Shown: positions 27,061-37,849, numbered from the stretch's first letter. The stretch: DNA of 64,000 nt from Pelargonium tetragonum (GCA_036897445.1 JAYMTL010000108.1:1-64000), one strand, 5' to 3'. A program made the numbers and translations. The notes: generated by a model from the sequence alone, not told the origin.

Positions 27061-28559
27061 TAAATAGTCTTTATGCTCTTAGTTCCTTTCCTGTAGCAAA
27101 TAGGCAAAAAACCCCTCCGAAAAGTTCCAGAAAGGTATGTTTCCTATAACCTTCTTTTACGTAATTCCAATACTGAAAGTGCCCTATGTTCAAATCCGGT
27201 TGAGGAATTCCGGCAACGAAATCCCTATAAGCAACAGTCCAGATATCGAAAGGAAGGAGTGTCCCATGAATCTTGCCTGTATATTTAGGGTTGTAGTTTT
27301 ATACGGATTAAATTCTGTGTTAAAATTCCTATAACAAAGTACACCCACTATTAAATTAAGAGAAAAAGCCCGAGGCGTTTTGGCAAGAATATCTAAATAA
27401 AAATCTTACTTTAAAAGCATTCCTTAACTAGAGTCAAAATAGGACCGCAAGCCGTGGATACGAAAAAAAGAGGAGAGTAATACACTCTTAATTTAGGGAA
27501 TTTCGGGAACTTAAAATTAACTTTAGAGTTAAGTCATTTTAGCCTCAAAAGCTTCTCTGCGTCAGTATTCGGCAATCCCCCTTTCTATTGTAAAAACCCA
27601 GACTCTTCCGCTTACCTTCTTACTCCCACTTAACCTTAATCTAACAAAACGTGTATAGTCAAGCTTTTAATTACCAAATTTCCTTGACCAAAAAGAAAGA
27701 TTCTATTTAAACTAGCAACAATTCCTCACTCAACTTAAGTACTCTTAATGATAGTTTCTTGTTTCTTGTGCCTATTCTAGAGCTATCTTCTTCCTATTGG
27801 GGATGTACCTACAACTTAATAAGCTATATATGCCACTTTAATGTTACTCCGAAATGGAAACAGGTGGGAACAACCCCTTACTTTAATAAGTTACCTTAAC
27901 GTAAGCTTAAATGGGGAATATTTAAAGACTATTAGAAATTTCTTTTAGGAAAAAGACAACTAAAAAGGACTTCCTTGTTAATTGCATTACCTGCCCCCTG
28001 AAGAAAATAGGACTTTAGAATTCCCATAATTACTTTAAACTGGATCTGGAAGATAAGAAAACTGCCTTTAAAAAGGTTTGTATCCTGTACAAGACTTAAT
28101 TGAATGCAGGAAAACCCTGGCCAAAACTTATCCCTGTCTTACTAAGAAAAAGAGCTTAAGATTCCGGAGAAACTAAATTGAAAAAGACTCTCCTACATAA
28201 GCATAAGAACGCTTATCTAAACAAAAGGAAGTTTTTTCCCAATCAATTTACAAGAACTGCTTACTCACTCGATTATCCCCTGAATCCGCTTAGCTATACC
28301 TTGTTTCTTAAGAATGCCTGTAGCTTAAGCCTTACTTTAGAGAACTCCATTGATTTCTACTAATTATTTTCTAGATCTAGACTCGCCTCCAAAAAAGGGA
28401 TATCCTCTCTAGGTTGTAGGTCCCTTCTATTGTCTTGTAAGGAAATAGAAATATATAGTCCATTTAGTAATGTAGAATTTTGATTCTACATAAGAAATAA
28501 AGGAAGTAATTAATTCAAGAAGGACAAGTTAAAAAACTAGGGATTCCCTTCCTTTTGAG
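27061..28559. other. Non-coding background
   Basis: Holds motif copy 5 at 27978. Two frames of 61-65 codons are unremarkable. Confidence 0.45.
27978..28000 (-). repeat. GAGGTAATGTAATTA motif, copy 5 (GC variant)
   Basis: The minus strand reads GCAGGTAATGCAATTAA preceded by CAGGGG. It matches the extended copy 6 at all but one position over about 25 bases. No partner end is visible nearby. Confidence 0.7.
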
Positions 28560-28780
28560 TAAGATAAGAAGGAGGTATGGAACATAGGTATGGAACAAGG
28601 GATAGCTTCTAAGAGTGTAGGCGTAGCTCTGTAGAATGAGAGTCTAGCTCCCAGGAGTAAGAGTTTAGGTATCGTGAACGGTATATTAAGTAAGAGAAAG
28701 CAAATAAGTAAGTCAATAAAAAAGTGTAGTTTAAAAGGTTCTAATAATTCAAGTAAGGCTGTTTACAGGTTTAACAAGTT
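28560..28780 (+). other. Purine-rich island near 28.6 kb
   Basis: Includes the 13 bp tandem duplication. It shares AAAGGTTCTAATAATTCAAG with the 1.4 kb island (two differences over the surrounding 24 bases) and TAGGTATCNTGAA with the 35.4 kb island. One frame from 28563 to 28793 is interrupted by a single TAG and gives basic text ending KGSNNSSKAVYRFNKFSKI before TGA. The match to KGFNNSSK at 1.4 kb is in the same frame, hinting at descent from a coding sequence, though this is thin evidence. Confidence 0.3.
28573..28598 (+). repeat. Tandem duplication, 13 bp x 2
   Basis: AGGTATGGAACAT is followed directly by AGGTATGGAACAA. It lies within a purine-rich island. Confidence 0.7.
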
Positions 28781-28793
28781 CTCAAAAATTTGA

Positions 28794-30684
28794 GTCCGCT
28801 AGCGAGGGTTCGCTTTTGTTTTAGAACTGGTTTTAACTGGTTCATAGGTTTTAAAAACTAGGGATAAAGTTACCGTAATAGATAGGGCTCCAATAGAGAT
28901 TTAAGTACGATTAGGCTTTTTATACTTTTTTCTGTTTATTACTTTCTTTATGAGGCCTTGTGTTTGAAGGCTTAGAATTATATCAACTAATAAAAGCCTT
29001 GTGCGAATAAAGGAATTCTACTAACATGAAGGCTTAAAACTTAATCTCGATACTTGTATAGGATACTGTAGCATATAATAACTCGTGCAATTTCTTTCCT
29101 AAAAAGTGCGGAAACAATCTCGTATTTTGAAACATATAACTAGAGTTCTTGCTGGAATCGGGATTTCGTTTACTCTATAAAGAGTCAGTTTTCGCCTCTT
29201 TTTTAAGTGTTTACAAAGCCTGATTTTATTCTAGGCATCCTTTCCCCAATCTATATTCCATCACAAGTTCAATTAGTATTCGATACTCGTCAGATTTTAA
29301 AGGTATAGCAAGTACTAGCCTATCCTGTATTTGGTAGCAAAGTCATAAGAAAAGGAATTCCATATATTTCCTTGTTTAGTTATTTAAACTTGGGTTTATT
29401 CTTAACGTTACTAGCTAAAGAAAGGAGGATCCTGATAAAAAGCTTAGCGGGTACCCCGTCCATACAAATTTAGATTTTACATACATTTTTAGCAAAAGGT
29501 TTATAAAAGAAGGGGATATCCGTCGATTAGATCAAAGTCAATCTTTATATAAATTCTTGCTTATATCGAGAGTTCTGACTCTTTCAAGTCTTTCTCAGGT
29601 TGTAGAAACTCCTTTGTTAGTAGCAATTTGGCAAATGCGGGTTCTTGTCAAAAGAGGAAAGGGCTGAGTTATACGGGTTCTCCAAGAAGGATTTCTAAAC
29701 CATACTAGAGAAATTTAAGAACTAAAGGGCGCAAATTAGATAGAAACCACCAAGCCTGTCTAATAAAATTTTTTAGAGAGCTTTACTTTTCTTATGGTTG
29801 TTAAGGTTATTCCCTGTTGTTATAGAAATTTCTTGTATTGTCCTAATAGTTATAGAACCGGTATTCTCCCTCTCTAATCTCTAAGGATGTAAGCAACCCA
29901 ACAATTTTCTAGTACAACCCGAATTGATTAGAGGGGAAGTAAAGCAGTAAACTGCTTTCATGCCTGTTCCTCTGTTCCCAAGACGGGTAAGCAGGAGAAT
30001 GAAAAGTTTATCTTCGATACCTGTTTCTAGCTTAGTTTTCTTAGGTCTGTAGAAAATAACTTAAGCATTGTTCTATTTCATTTGTAAACCTTCTGAGCTT
30101 ATAATGGTTTACGGGAAAGTCTTGCTTAGAGGTAAGTAAAAAAGAGCCTTTTCGGTGGTAAGGAATTAGTAAATCCTTTTGTTACTTTGCCAGGGTTTGC
30201 CCTGCCTCCGAGTTTTTTTATTAATACAAAGTAGGAAGAATACTTGTAGTTATAAATATGATCTATACTTGGGCCTATACTAGTTAATAATGTAAAAGCC
30301 GAGAGGTCCAGAAAAAAAGAAATACATAATTTACTCATTACTCACATAAATTCCTAACTAGATATAAAAATTTCCTTAACTACATTCTTAGTTAAAAATC
30401 CTTACTAAAACACAAAAAATTATATTAGTAGTACAGTGAGACTTCGAAATGAAAATCTTATCAAATAGAATAAACACAAAATTCAAGGATAGTTAGGATC
30501 TGTAAAACGAGGTAGTTTAGATGACCCCCTCTTCGTTCAAAGCCAAGACTAACTTTTTGTACTTCATACCTTTTATTCCTGAAATGTGAGGCTAAAGGAG
30601 AATCGCGTATAAAACTAGTATTGGATTAGCTTACAGGACTTTCAAAGAATCCTACTTTATACAAGAGACCTCAAGGAAAACGGA
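28794..30684. other. Non-coding background
   Basis: Nothing recognised on either strand. Confidence 0.45.
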
Positions 30685-30761
30685 AGCTTTTTTTGTCTTG
30701 GTTGGTAGAGCCCCGGGTTTTTAATTCAATGGTCGTAGGTTCAAGTACTCTACTTTTGTAC
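30685..30761 (+). pseudogene. Decayed tRNA, Lys(TTT)-like
   Basis: The D-arm text TTGGTAGAGC, a central TTTTTAA loop and the T-arm text GTCGTAGGTTCAAG occur in the right order and spacing for a tRNA-Lys. The stems no longer hold. The putative anticodon stem CCGGG/TTCAA forms only three pairs, two of them G-T. The 3' side of the T stem carries extra bases, so GTAG still pairs with CTAC only if the loop is enlarged. No seven-base acceptor match exists at the expected distance. The parts that survive best are the D-loop and T-loop texts. It lies 1.9 kb upstream of the tRNA-fMet gene. I read it as a tRNA relic. RNA editing that restores the stems is a less likely alternative. Confidence 0.6.
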
Positions 30762-32612
30762 TGCAAGTCTAAGCAAGCTCTCTATGGTGCACTCGTTTGC
30801 TTCATTCCTCACGTTTTTGTTTCCTAATACTCAGTGCAAATAACCAGTTATTAACTATGTATCAAAAAGGGGGGGTGTTGCTATCCCAGAATCTTTTCCT
30901 GCTCATAAACTTTAGCTATCCTCGCTTACCTTACTATATATAGCATAGCTTGCTTATTCTTGAAATTCTTTATGGGGTGACTTTGTATGTAGTATTAAGT
31001 CTCTCTTTTCAAGATACTTAAATGAATCAGATAATGGCATCCTTCTTTTTTAAGTACCACCCTCTTAGAGTCAAGAGTTTCGGTAAATCTAACACCATAT
31101 TACTATACTAAGTTTTTCACTAATAGAATCCTCCAAAAGAACTCATCTTGAGTGTGAATCAACCTTCTTGGTAGTAAATATTCAAAAATCTTTGTTTGTA
31201 TTACCCATAATAAAGAAGTTTCGAGTTTAATACTATCTAATTCATATTATGAAAATGAACTCAGAGTCAAAAATGAACTAAATGAAAATATATATATTAA
31301 GACTTACCTCTAATCTAAAAAAATCTTGTATAATTAATGGAATCTAATCCTTTGCGGCTCCTTTCTTTTCTTGGCTTTTGCGAATCAAACACATCCAAAA
31401 TCTTACTAAGGGATAAAATAGATCATAGAGGTACTGCTGTGTAAGCTAGTTGCATTTTCCACGGGTCTTCTTCAATAGGGTTGGTTGTAGTCTATTTCAC
31501 TGACTAGGGAATTTGACCTATGTTTCTAAAGTTTATAGCAAGGGTAACTGACAACGAGTTGTCTTAAGTACATTAATTAAAACCGGGTTAACATATTGGC
31601 TATAGAAGGCCTTAAAATGAAACAGCATTCAGGGTGCGCAAATTCCCATATTAATGGAAGGTTAAACGGCTAAAGTGTTAGATACTGATTAGAAAGAGAA
31701 ATTTCTTCTGTAAGGATTTAGTACGAGATAGCTTCACAACAAAGCTTGGTTAGAACCAATCGCTTCTCGGCTATCTAAGTGTTTTTTAGCCTTGTACGAG
31801 AACCCTTATTTCGCTTTGAAAGCAAATACAACCTCGTAATGCCTAACATAGATAGATGTCCGTTTTTCCCAGAATGAAGGAACAGCGTTACAAGCCACTC
31901 TTTGTAGTTTTCAATTTGTAAATAAAAAGCATTTAGTAGAAAAAACCCATTTGAACCTAAAGATACGTAATGAAAAAGGGCACAAACCAGGACTTTTTAA
32001 TTAATATAAATAAGGATCTTAGTTACCTCCCTAACTAATTAAGCAAAATAAAACCTTGTTTACTTCACATTCACTTTTCTTAAATTCATACTTTAGCAAA
32101 CACGGAAATTTTTAAGAAATTCCTCCTATGGGTTCGTTTTTGTACTACGAGATGCAATTTGGATTTTGAGAAGTCAAAATGTAACCCCTTTTTCTTACGG
32201 ATTTCCTGAACTTTTTTAAGTTTATCTTTCATAAAAGTAGTGTTAGCCAAAACCTTTGGTTAATAAAGAATACATTTTTGAAAGGGCCATGCTTGTGCTT
32301 CAAGGTTCTAATTAAGGATTCTGGGTCGCAGAATACGAAAAGGCAGTCTCTAAACATGTCTATACTCAATTTTCTATTTTATCAAAACTTTAATTACTAG
32401 CTTAAGGTATCAGTAGTGTTACACTTCTTTTATTAGAGATCCTGCCACAGGCTATACAAGATAGGGCGCTGTGTAAACTCTTCAAGAAGGAATCCTTTAT
32501 TTTGGGGAACAGGCTAAGTTAAAATACGTATAGGAAAAAGTCACTATTGATAATCGTTTAGATAGAAAGAAAGATTCTTCAGTGATCTGAATACTTTATT
32601 GACGGGTTTTAT
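30762..32612. other. Non-coding spacer in the tRNA neighbourhood
   Basis: Contains only the nested hairpin at 31726-31776. No rRNA core motif could be confirmed. Confidence 0.45.
31726..31776. other. Nested hairpin (seven plus nine pairs)
   Basis: AGATAGC at the left pairs perfectly with GCTATCT at the right. Inside, AAGC-TTGGT and ACCAA-(TC)-GCTT form nine more pairs around a TAGA loop, with a two-base bulge. Unpaired segments of nine and four bases separate the two stems. It lies between a decayed tRNA and the tRNA-fMet gene. It could be a structured RNA, a processing signal or a cruciform. The text TTTAGTACGAGA just before it recalls the large-subunit rRNA sarcin-ricin loop, but the match breaks after GAGA. 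Confidence 0.5.
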
Positions 32613-32685
32613 CGCGGGATAGAGTAGATGGTAAACAAGTGAGGCTCATGATCTCAAAACGTAGGTTCAAGTCCTGCTCCCGCTA
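32613..32685 (+). tRNA. trnfM: Initiator tRNA-fMet (anticodon CAT)
   Basis: This RNA would carry formyl-methionine to start organellar translation. Folding by eye gives a seven-base acceptor (CGCGGGA with TCCCGCT) in which positions 2-7 pair and position 1 (C) faces T at position 72. An unpaired 1-72 position is the hallmark of bacterial-type initiators. Bases 8-9 are TA and the D loop keeps GG. The anticodon stem TGAGG/TCTCA closes the loop CTCATGA with anticodon CAT. The T-arm is GTAGG-TTCAAGT-CCTGC with five pairs, one of them T-G, and the discriminator is A. CCA is not encoded. One oddity is the D stem: only two of four pairs form, with A-A and G-A oppositions at the outer end. The anticodon stem also lacks the three G-C pairs of bacterial initiators. 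The gene stands alone, about 45 bases before a decayed tRNA. It could be functional, edited after transcription, or recently decayed. Confidence 0.82.
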
Positions 32686-32721
32686 AGTTGTAAGCAGAAT
32701 TCTTTCTTCTGTTTTGCTTCC

Positions 32722-32788
32722 ATTCTCTTTTTTTGGTAGAACGCGATTTGACTCGTATGTCGTAGGTTCAAAACCGTACCGTTTACAA
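32722..32788 (+). pseudogene. Decayed tRNA downstream of tRNA-fMet
   Basis: TTGGTAGAAC (D-arm text) is followed by GTCGTAGGTTCAAAACC (variable loop and T-arm text), unmistakable tRNA vocabulary. The segment between them is about four bases too short for an anticodon arm plus variable loop. The T stem GTAGG would pair with CC-TAC only if a G in the 3' strand is bulged. No acceptor stem could be found. The identity is unclear; the middle holds TTTGAC, so Gln or Ser are possible ancestors. It begins about 37 bases after the end of the tRNA-fMet gene, so the two may once have formed a tRNA cluster. Confidence 0.55.
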
Positions 32789-32799
32789 ATCTAAAAGGG

Positions 32800-32930
32800 T
32801 AAGGCCTTAGTTTAGTACAGCTGCTTATAAGAAAAAAGTAAGAAGGGTCTTTAAAGGTTTAAAGGGGAGTCTAGTTATTAAGATTTAGAAAGTAAGTCAA
32901 TAAGCAGGGACTTGAACTCTTGTATTTTTT
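32800..32930 (+). other. Purine-rich stretch after the tRNA pair
   Basis: AAGAAAAAAGTAAGAAGG and AAGTAAGTCAATAAGCAGG match words in the other purine-rich islands. It ends in T-arm-like repeat copy b. It links the island family to the tRNA neighbourhood. Confidence 0.25.
32907..32928 (-). repeat. T-arm-like repeat, copy b
   Basis: The minus strand carries the same 20-mer as copy a plus two more bases (CC), giving 22 bases identical to copy c. It lies about 220 bp after the tRNA-fMet gene, at the end of a purine-rich stretch. Confidence 0.65.
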
Positions 32931-35098
32931 GGTGTTCCTTTAGTTGTTTTTTTAACAAATATAAACATTTCCTACTTCTCCTTGTTCAAGGCAGAAGACT
33001 AAAAGACAACTTTATCAAATGAAGTTCACTTTCATAAAAACGAAATTTGGTGAATGCTTCTTGACTAAAATTTTCTTATCTTTCTTTCGGAAATTGAAAA
33101 TTTTAACAAGGGAATCACTTAAATAGAGGAGCTCTTGAATTGGGACCTTGTTTTATATTGACTTTTGACGCTAAAACGGGAATCTAGGCCTTTAGCTTAC
33201 TGCGCTCACCAAATCCGGGGTGAAATCGAAGGGCAAAGTTCGAATCCCCTACCAGTAAAGAAAGCTGTAGCTGAATTGCATAAGTGGATTACAAGAAGTT
33301 TCAAAATATCAAGGCCCTGGCTAGACCCTCGTCTGTTCTACAAAAGATCCGGCTAGTAGATGCCCTTTTCAGAAGTGGGTTTCCAAAAAGGAGCCTCCTC
33401 TTGGGTTTTGTAGCTTACAGAAGACTTTCGGGACTCCTCCCTGAGAATATGAGCAAACGCTTACCTTTCACTTTTCTACTTTCGGGGCCGAATCAAATGC
33501 ATTAAGTAAGAGAAAAATGAAAGTAGAAAGCATATGAATTCTTATTATTAACCTTAGAATCTTGCTATAGTGCACCCATGTGTAAAAAAATGATAGTATA
33601 AGTCGAGTCCCTGCGCTTTTCCTTGGGTAGAGGTATAACAGTATATATAAGTTACTGGTTGCAAGGAGCCGTTAATTAACAACAAGAGTGTACTCGCTAC
33701 CAAGAAATATAGATATACTTAAGGAGTTCTTGCTTGGATCTCCTAACAAATCCAGAAGAACTTATAAAATTCCGGAGCCTTTAGCATCTTCCGGGATAAA
33801 CTCGGAACTTTAAAGTCTTGCCGGGAAACTCTCTCTATATAATTTTTATTTGTCACAAGATCGCAAGATATAGTAATAAAAGTAAACCACAGTACAAAGT
33901 ACAAAACAAGATAATGGTATGGCAGGACTCCCAGATATAAATAGAAAAAAGGTTGCATTCGCCCGCAGATCCATCTCAGCTTTCTGATTTAGGAAACTAA
34001 ACAGAGTACTGTTAAAAACCTGCTCTAGGGCTTTTTTGTGGCCCGCAATACACGATAAGAGCCCCGTACGACTTTTTATCTATTTATTTCAATTTCTTAC
34101 TCACTATCTTTAATTTATTCAAAGTTCTTTATATACAAATTCTTCTTACGCCGGTTTTCATTTAAGTAATAGGGCGTACGGTTGCATAAAAGAGACATCC
34201 AAGCGAAGTTATATAAATTCAATCTTGTTTATCCTAGAGAGGCCCTCTCTTTTATTAGAGTTACAGAAGAACTAACCTTTGAGTTAAGGCCAAAATGAAG
34301 AGGCAACCTAACTTTAGTATAGATTTTATTACTCACTAGAACAGGAGACACTCGATTTACTAATGTTATCGGGGTTCACTTTATATATTAAATAAATTGA
34401 CTTTCGGGCACACTTACTAAACAGTGTTTATGTCTCTTTGGTTAGAATAGGATTTTTTTATCTTAAATACCCAGAATTTGACTACCTGTAGTTATAACTA
34501 AAAGTTTATCCATTAAAAAGGGTTCCTCTGAAAGCGCCTTGTTTCTTGTGAGTCCAAACTAGGGCCTAGGGGTGTACTACTAGTAGAGGGTTAAACTAGT
34601 TCCCTTCCCGAGAGCACTGATGAAAACTTCTGCTTTAATTACCCCCCGGGATTTTATAAAAAGTGCTAACTAAGGGGACCCTTTGATTAACTTAGTAAAA
34701 CTGAGATATCCTCGAGATATACAAAGTATACAGGAAAAGAATAATACAACTAAGCCTACAGTAAGTCTTTTAAAGGGACCTACAAGCCGCCTCTTTACTT
34801 TAGGTGATTCTGGATAGTAGCAGTTACAGAAAGGAGTCAAATTTTTAGCTTATACCTTGTATTATTAAGTGAAAGTGTCTTACCTTTAGAAATGAATTAG
34901 ACTAAAATGAATTTAAAATGCTTGTTTTGTGGTTAGACTCAAGTTTCCTAATTCGCAAAAGGTAATTTCATGGGTTATGTTGCCTTGCTTTTTATATTCA
35001 TTCTCTAAGCTAGTTAGTAGCTAGCTTAGGTGTATGTAAATTTATGACTTTGAGAAATTACGACGGATCTGAATTGATAGTATGCTCGTAGGTTATAA
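32931..35098. other. Non-coding spacer in the tRNA neighbourhood
   Basis: Two overlapping plus frames (63 and 73 codons, 33165-33505) and one minus frame (71 codons, 33743-33958) match nothing known. The perfect hairpin at 35005-35029 lies near the end. Confidence 0.45.
35005..35029. other. Hairpin CTAAGCTAG/CTAGCTTAG
   Basis: A perfect nine-pair stem encloses the seven-base loop TTAGTAG. It ends about 70 bp before the decayed tRNA at 35099, so it may belong to that locus. Confidence 0.55.
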
Positions 35099-35170
35099 TT
35101 TCTCTTGACTAAATCTGTTAGAACGCTCGTCTCAGACCGGAAATCCGCGAATTCAAGTCTTGTCTCGATA
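35099..35170 (+). pseudogene. Decayed tRNA, Leu(CAG)-like or Met-like
   Basis: The string CTGTTAGAACGCTCGTCTCA matches the D-arm to anticodon stretch common in organellar tRNAs. It is followed at a normal distance by the T-arm text GCGAATTCAAGTC. The T stem forms four of five pairs, two of them G-T. The anticodon stem following CTCGT does not close, and no acceptor pairing is visible with the seven bases after the T-arm. The loop would read CTCAGAC (anticodon CAG, Leu), but the identity is not secure. It marks the downstream end of the 30.7-35.2 kb tRNA neighbourhood. Confidence 0.5.
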
Positions 35171-35279
35171 TTCCGAGTCCCCTTTTTTCTATTTCTACGA
35201 ACCTACTTCAGTTACTAGAAAGTTGATACCTCTATTTTTAAGGAATTAAGACAATTACTGAATTATCCACAAGAATTCT

Positions 35280-35480
35280 GTGATAGTAAGGTAGAAAAGA
35301 AAGGAATCCCTCTACCCATAAGAGTCTAACTCATAAGAAGAGAGTTCTAGGTAAGGTAAGAGTCTAGTTAGAAAGACTAAGCTATGTGTAGGTATCATGA
35401 AAGTTTTAGCTGTGAGGAAAGCAAGAAGTCAGTAAGCAGATGTTGGTTATAAAACAAGTATAGCTAGGACCTGTAAGCCT
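35280..35480 (+). other. Purine-rich island near 35.4 kb
   Basis: GTAGGTATCATGAAAG followed by AGGAAAGCAAGAAGTCAGTAAG parallels the 28.6 kb island in order and spacing. It begins about 110 bp after the decayed tRNA at 35099-35170. No open frame of note. Confidence 0.3.
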
Positions 35481-37131
35481 TGGTACCCCTAATTTTGAAG
35501 AACTTACTTTACCATTATAAGAGTTTAAGACTAAAATCTTTATTTTGTAGAGAGACATGCACTATAGGGCTTCACAGAAAATATAGCTATCAAATTTCAT
35601 TAATTGTTATCCAATAGACTTACGAGGAACTAAAATTTTTATTACTATCAAATAAAAGTGAGTTTTCCATAGGTAATGGTCCAAGCAAAACCCAAGTGGG
35701 GGAACGTTTATCAAAGGAATCCATATAGGACTTTATATCTAGATTTTGACTATCCCGGCTTTGAAGCTAGAAATCCCAAATGTGTTTACGTATTAATGCG
35801 GTTGTTAAAAGAAATAAAGCTCGTCTAGAGTAAGCGAAGTTCTTGATAAGCTAGCAAGAGTCCCTAGTATAACTGTGCTTTAAATACTCTTTTTGAGACC
35901 CCCTAAACGGTAGGTCGTTTTCCATATTATTTAGTATAGAGCTTACTCTTACCCGCCGGGGAAGTCTTTTTACTTTTATCTAGGTTTATGGAGGGCCCTG
36001 TAGATAAAGAAGCCTTCCTATTTCGGGTCTTTCTGTGAGAATTGTAATAACCGGGTTTCTTCGTTATTAATTAAAGAGGTCTTTAGATTTATTAAAACTC
36101 CTTTTATTACCCTCTAAAAAAGAACCTAATAGCGGAATTACTAAAGCATTACATAAACCCTTTTCTTAGATATAACCTTGAGAAAAAGTCTTACTTGGTA
36201 CTACAAGTTTTCGCGATTTTTAGCCTTTATTTGAGTATATTAACGTGCTCGACCCCTAGGTTATAAAGCAACACAAAATACCCTTAGTTTAAACTTTCAA
36301 ATAAAATAAAGGGGATTGGGTATTCAAAGTTATGATACAAAAGCTAGCCAATAATCTTGAGAGAGCTGTTAAATTTTCAGTACTAGTTTATTCCCCTTGT
36401 TATAATCCTAGCACAATTCTGGCCTTATTTACCTTCTAGTCATAAGAATTTATATAGGTCCCTAATGGATAAGGCGGATATTCTTTTACTACAATTAGGT
36501 ATAGTCTCAAATAGGGTAGGTTCCGTAAAAAGGTTATAGTTACAGCCCTTAAAGCAAGAAATAGAAAGTACTTTTTATCTTATCCATAGAATATAGACTT
36601 ATACGTAGATTTGCCTGCATAAAGGCTTTCCTTTCAAGTCCTTACAACCGGGTATCTGCTTATACCACACTTTTTGAAAGGGCCCCGTTAGAAATTTTAT
36701 AATGAAAAACTGCCTTGTTGGCCGGTATAAGATCTTAAACCCTGTCCTATGAGTCCTGTTGTTGCAGCTGGTACGCTTCTATAATATATAAGAAGTACTA
36801 ATGGACTTTCCTCGATTTGGCAGATAAAACCTCATATTAACTTAAAAAGCAAGATAGTGCAAGACCCGGCAGTTAGGGTTTTAATCACCCTTTCGACCTA
36901 TACTTTTCTAAGGAGCTAGACCCTTCTTCTAGCCTCTAACAAGAGCCCTACTCTTATGGGTCTTCCCGCAGCCTGTGCTTATCTTAGATGTTTTATTCCC
37001 TACTAGAAACCTTTTACCATAAACGGATTACTTTATTTTATTCCTAACCTCTATCTAGAATCGGAAACTTGAAAGAAACTGAGGAATATGAGGGCCACTT
37101 ACACTAAGTTCTTGATCTCATAGCTACCCAT

Positions 37132-37153
37132 AAAATACAAGAGTTCAAGTCCC
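37132..37153 (+). repeat. T-arm-like repeat, copy c
   Basis: Plus-strand copy of the 22-base repeat. TAGCTACC precedes it by a few bases. The flank CATACTTTG after it also resembles 1712-1724, where AGTTCAAGTCTCATACTT begins at 1704. Confidence 0.65.
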
Positions 37154-37521
37154 ATACTTTGACTTTAGACTACAAGATAATTCTTGCCTTACTTAACTAA
37201 GACTGAGAAATCCACTTTACTTTACCGGAAACTCCTTACTTGAATGCCTTTCACTAAAAACTTCAGGAAGAAAAGGGTACTCTTAACCATTTAAGGGCAA
37301 AGACTTTCCAATTCCCGCACCTATTTTCAACAAGGTTAGACTTTATTCCTTTTATTCCAGCTTAGGGACATGAGTTAAGTATGCAAGATAAGTAAACCTT
37401 GCCAACCTTATTTAGAAATTTCCTATATAAGTACAAACTAAATGACTTTAGCTTTAGGGATTGGAAACAAAGGAACAAAAACTCCTAGCAAAAAAGGCTT
37501 ACAGAACTCTAAAATCCGTAA

Positions 37522-37590
37522 TCCTTCGGAGAGACTTGAACCCAAAATAGAGAGATCAATCCCCTGATTAAAGCAGGCTCCCGCTACAGG
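37522..37590 (-). pseudogene. Weak tRNA-like relic, minus strand
   Basis: The minus strand carries GGGTTCAAGTCTC (T-arm-like). Upstream of it is CCTG-CTTTAAT-CAGG, a four-pair stem with a seven-base loop. Taken literally the loop shows TTA at the anticodon position; shifted by one it shows TAA (Leu). The D-arm is reduced to TAGCGGGAGC and no acceptor stem forms. About 20 bases lie between the anticodon stem and the T stem, like the long variable arm of Leu or Ser tRNAs. A chance resemblance is quite possible. Confidence 0.25.
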
Positions 37591-37849
37591 AGGAAGTCAA
37601 TCTAAAACCTATGAAATGTCTTAGATTAAGAGACCACTTTTAACCTCTGAACTTTGAAATTTTTAGAAAGAAAATAAAATAAGTAACCAAGTAACATATA
37701 CCAATCGAAACACAGGAGCCTAATAAATAGGAGTTGCACTAAGTTACTAGCGGGATCTTGACTAGAACTGAAACCTCTCAAATCAAATACACAGGACGGG
37801 GTCATATTAGCTAAAGAGAACCATTCCTTCAAGTACGAACGCTTTCGAA

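Larger units (their letters stand above)
35481..37849. other. Non-coding background
   Basis: Holds T-arm-like repeat copy c and the weak tRNA-like relic near 37.55 kb. A 68-codon minus frame at 37626 is unremarkable. Confidence 0.4.

Noticed and set aside
31711-31850. Possible 3' end of large-subunit rRNA (TTTAGTACGAGA, then GCTTTGAAAGC)
   Set aside because: The sarcin-ricin loop must continue GGA(A/C)C and here it does not. Spacing of the later match is wrong, and the octamer GTACGAGA occurs two other times in the window (near 3793 and 31794), close to chance.
34060-34175. Group II intron domain V halves (GAGCCCCGTACG and CGTACGGTT)
   Set aside because: The halves are about 100 bases apart, whereas domain V is a compact hairpin of about 34 bases. 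No GAAA-type loop or neighbouring domains were seen.
37522-37590. Suppressor tRNA reading TAA, implying a variant genetic code
   Set aside because: The literal anticodon TTA depends on a four-pair stem in a stretch without a D-arm or acceptor. Shifting the loop by one base gives an ordinary Leu anticodon, and no long frame supports reassignment of TAA.
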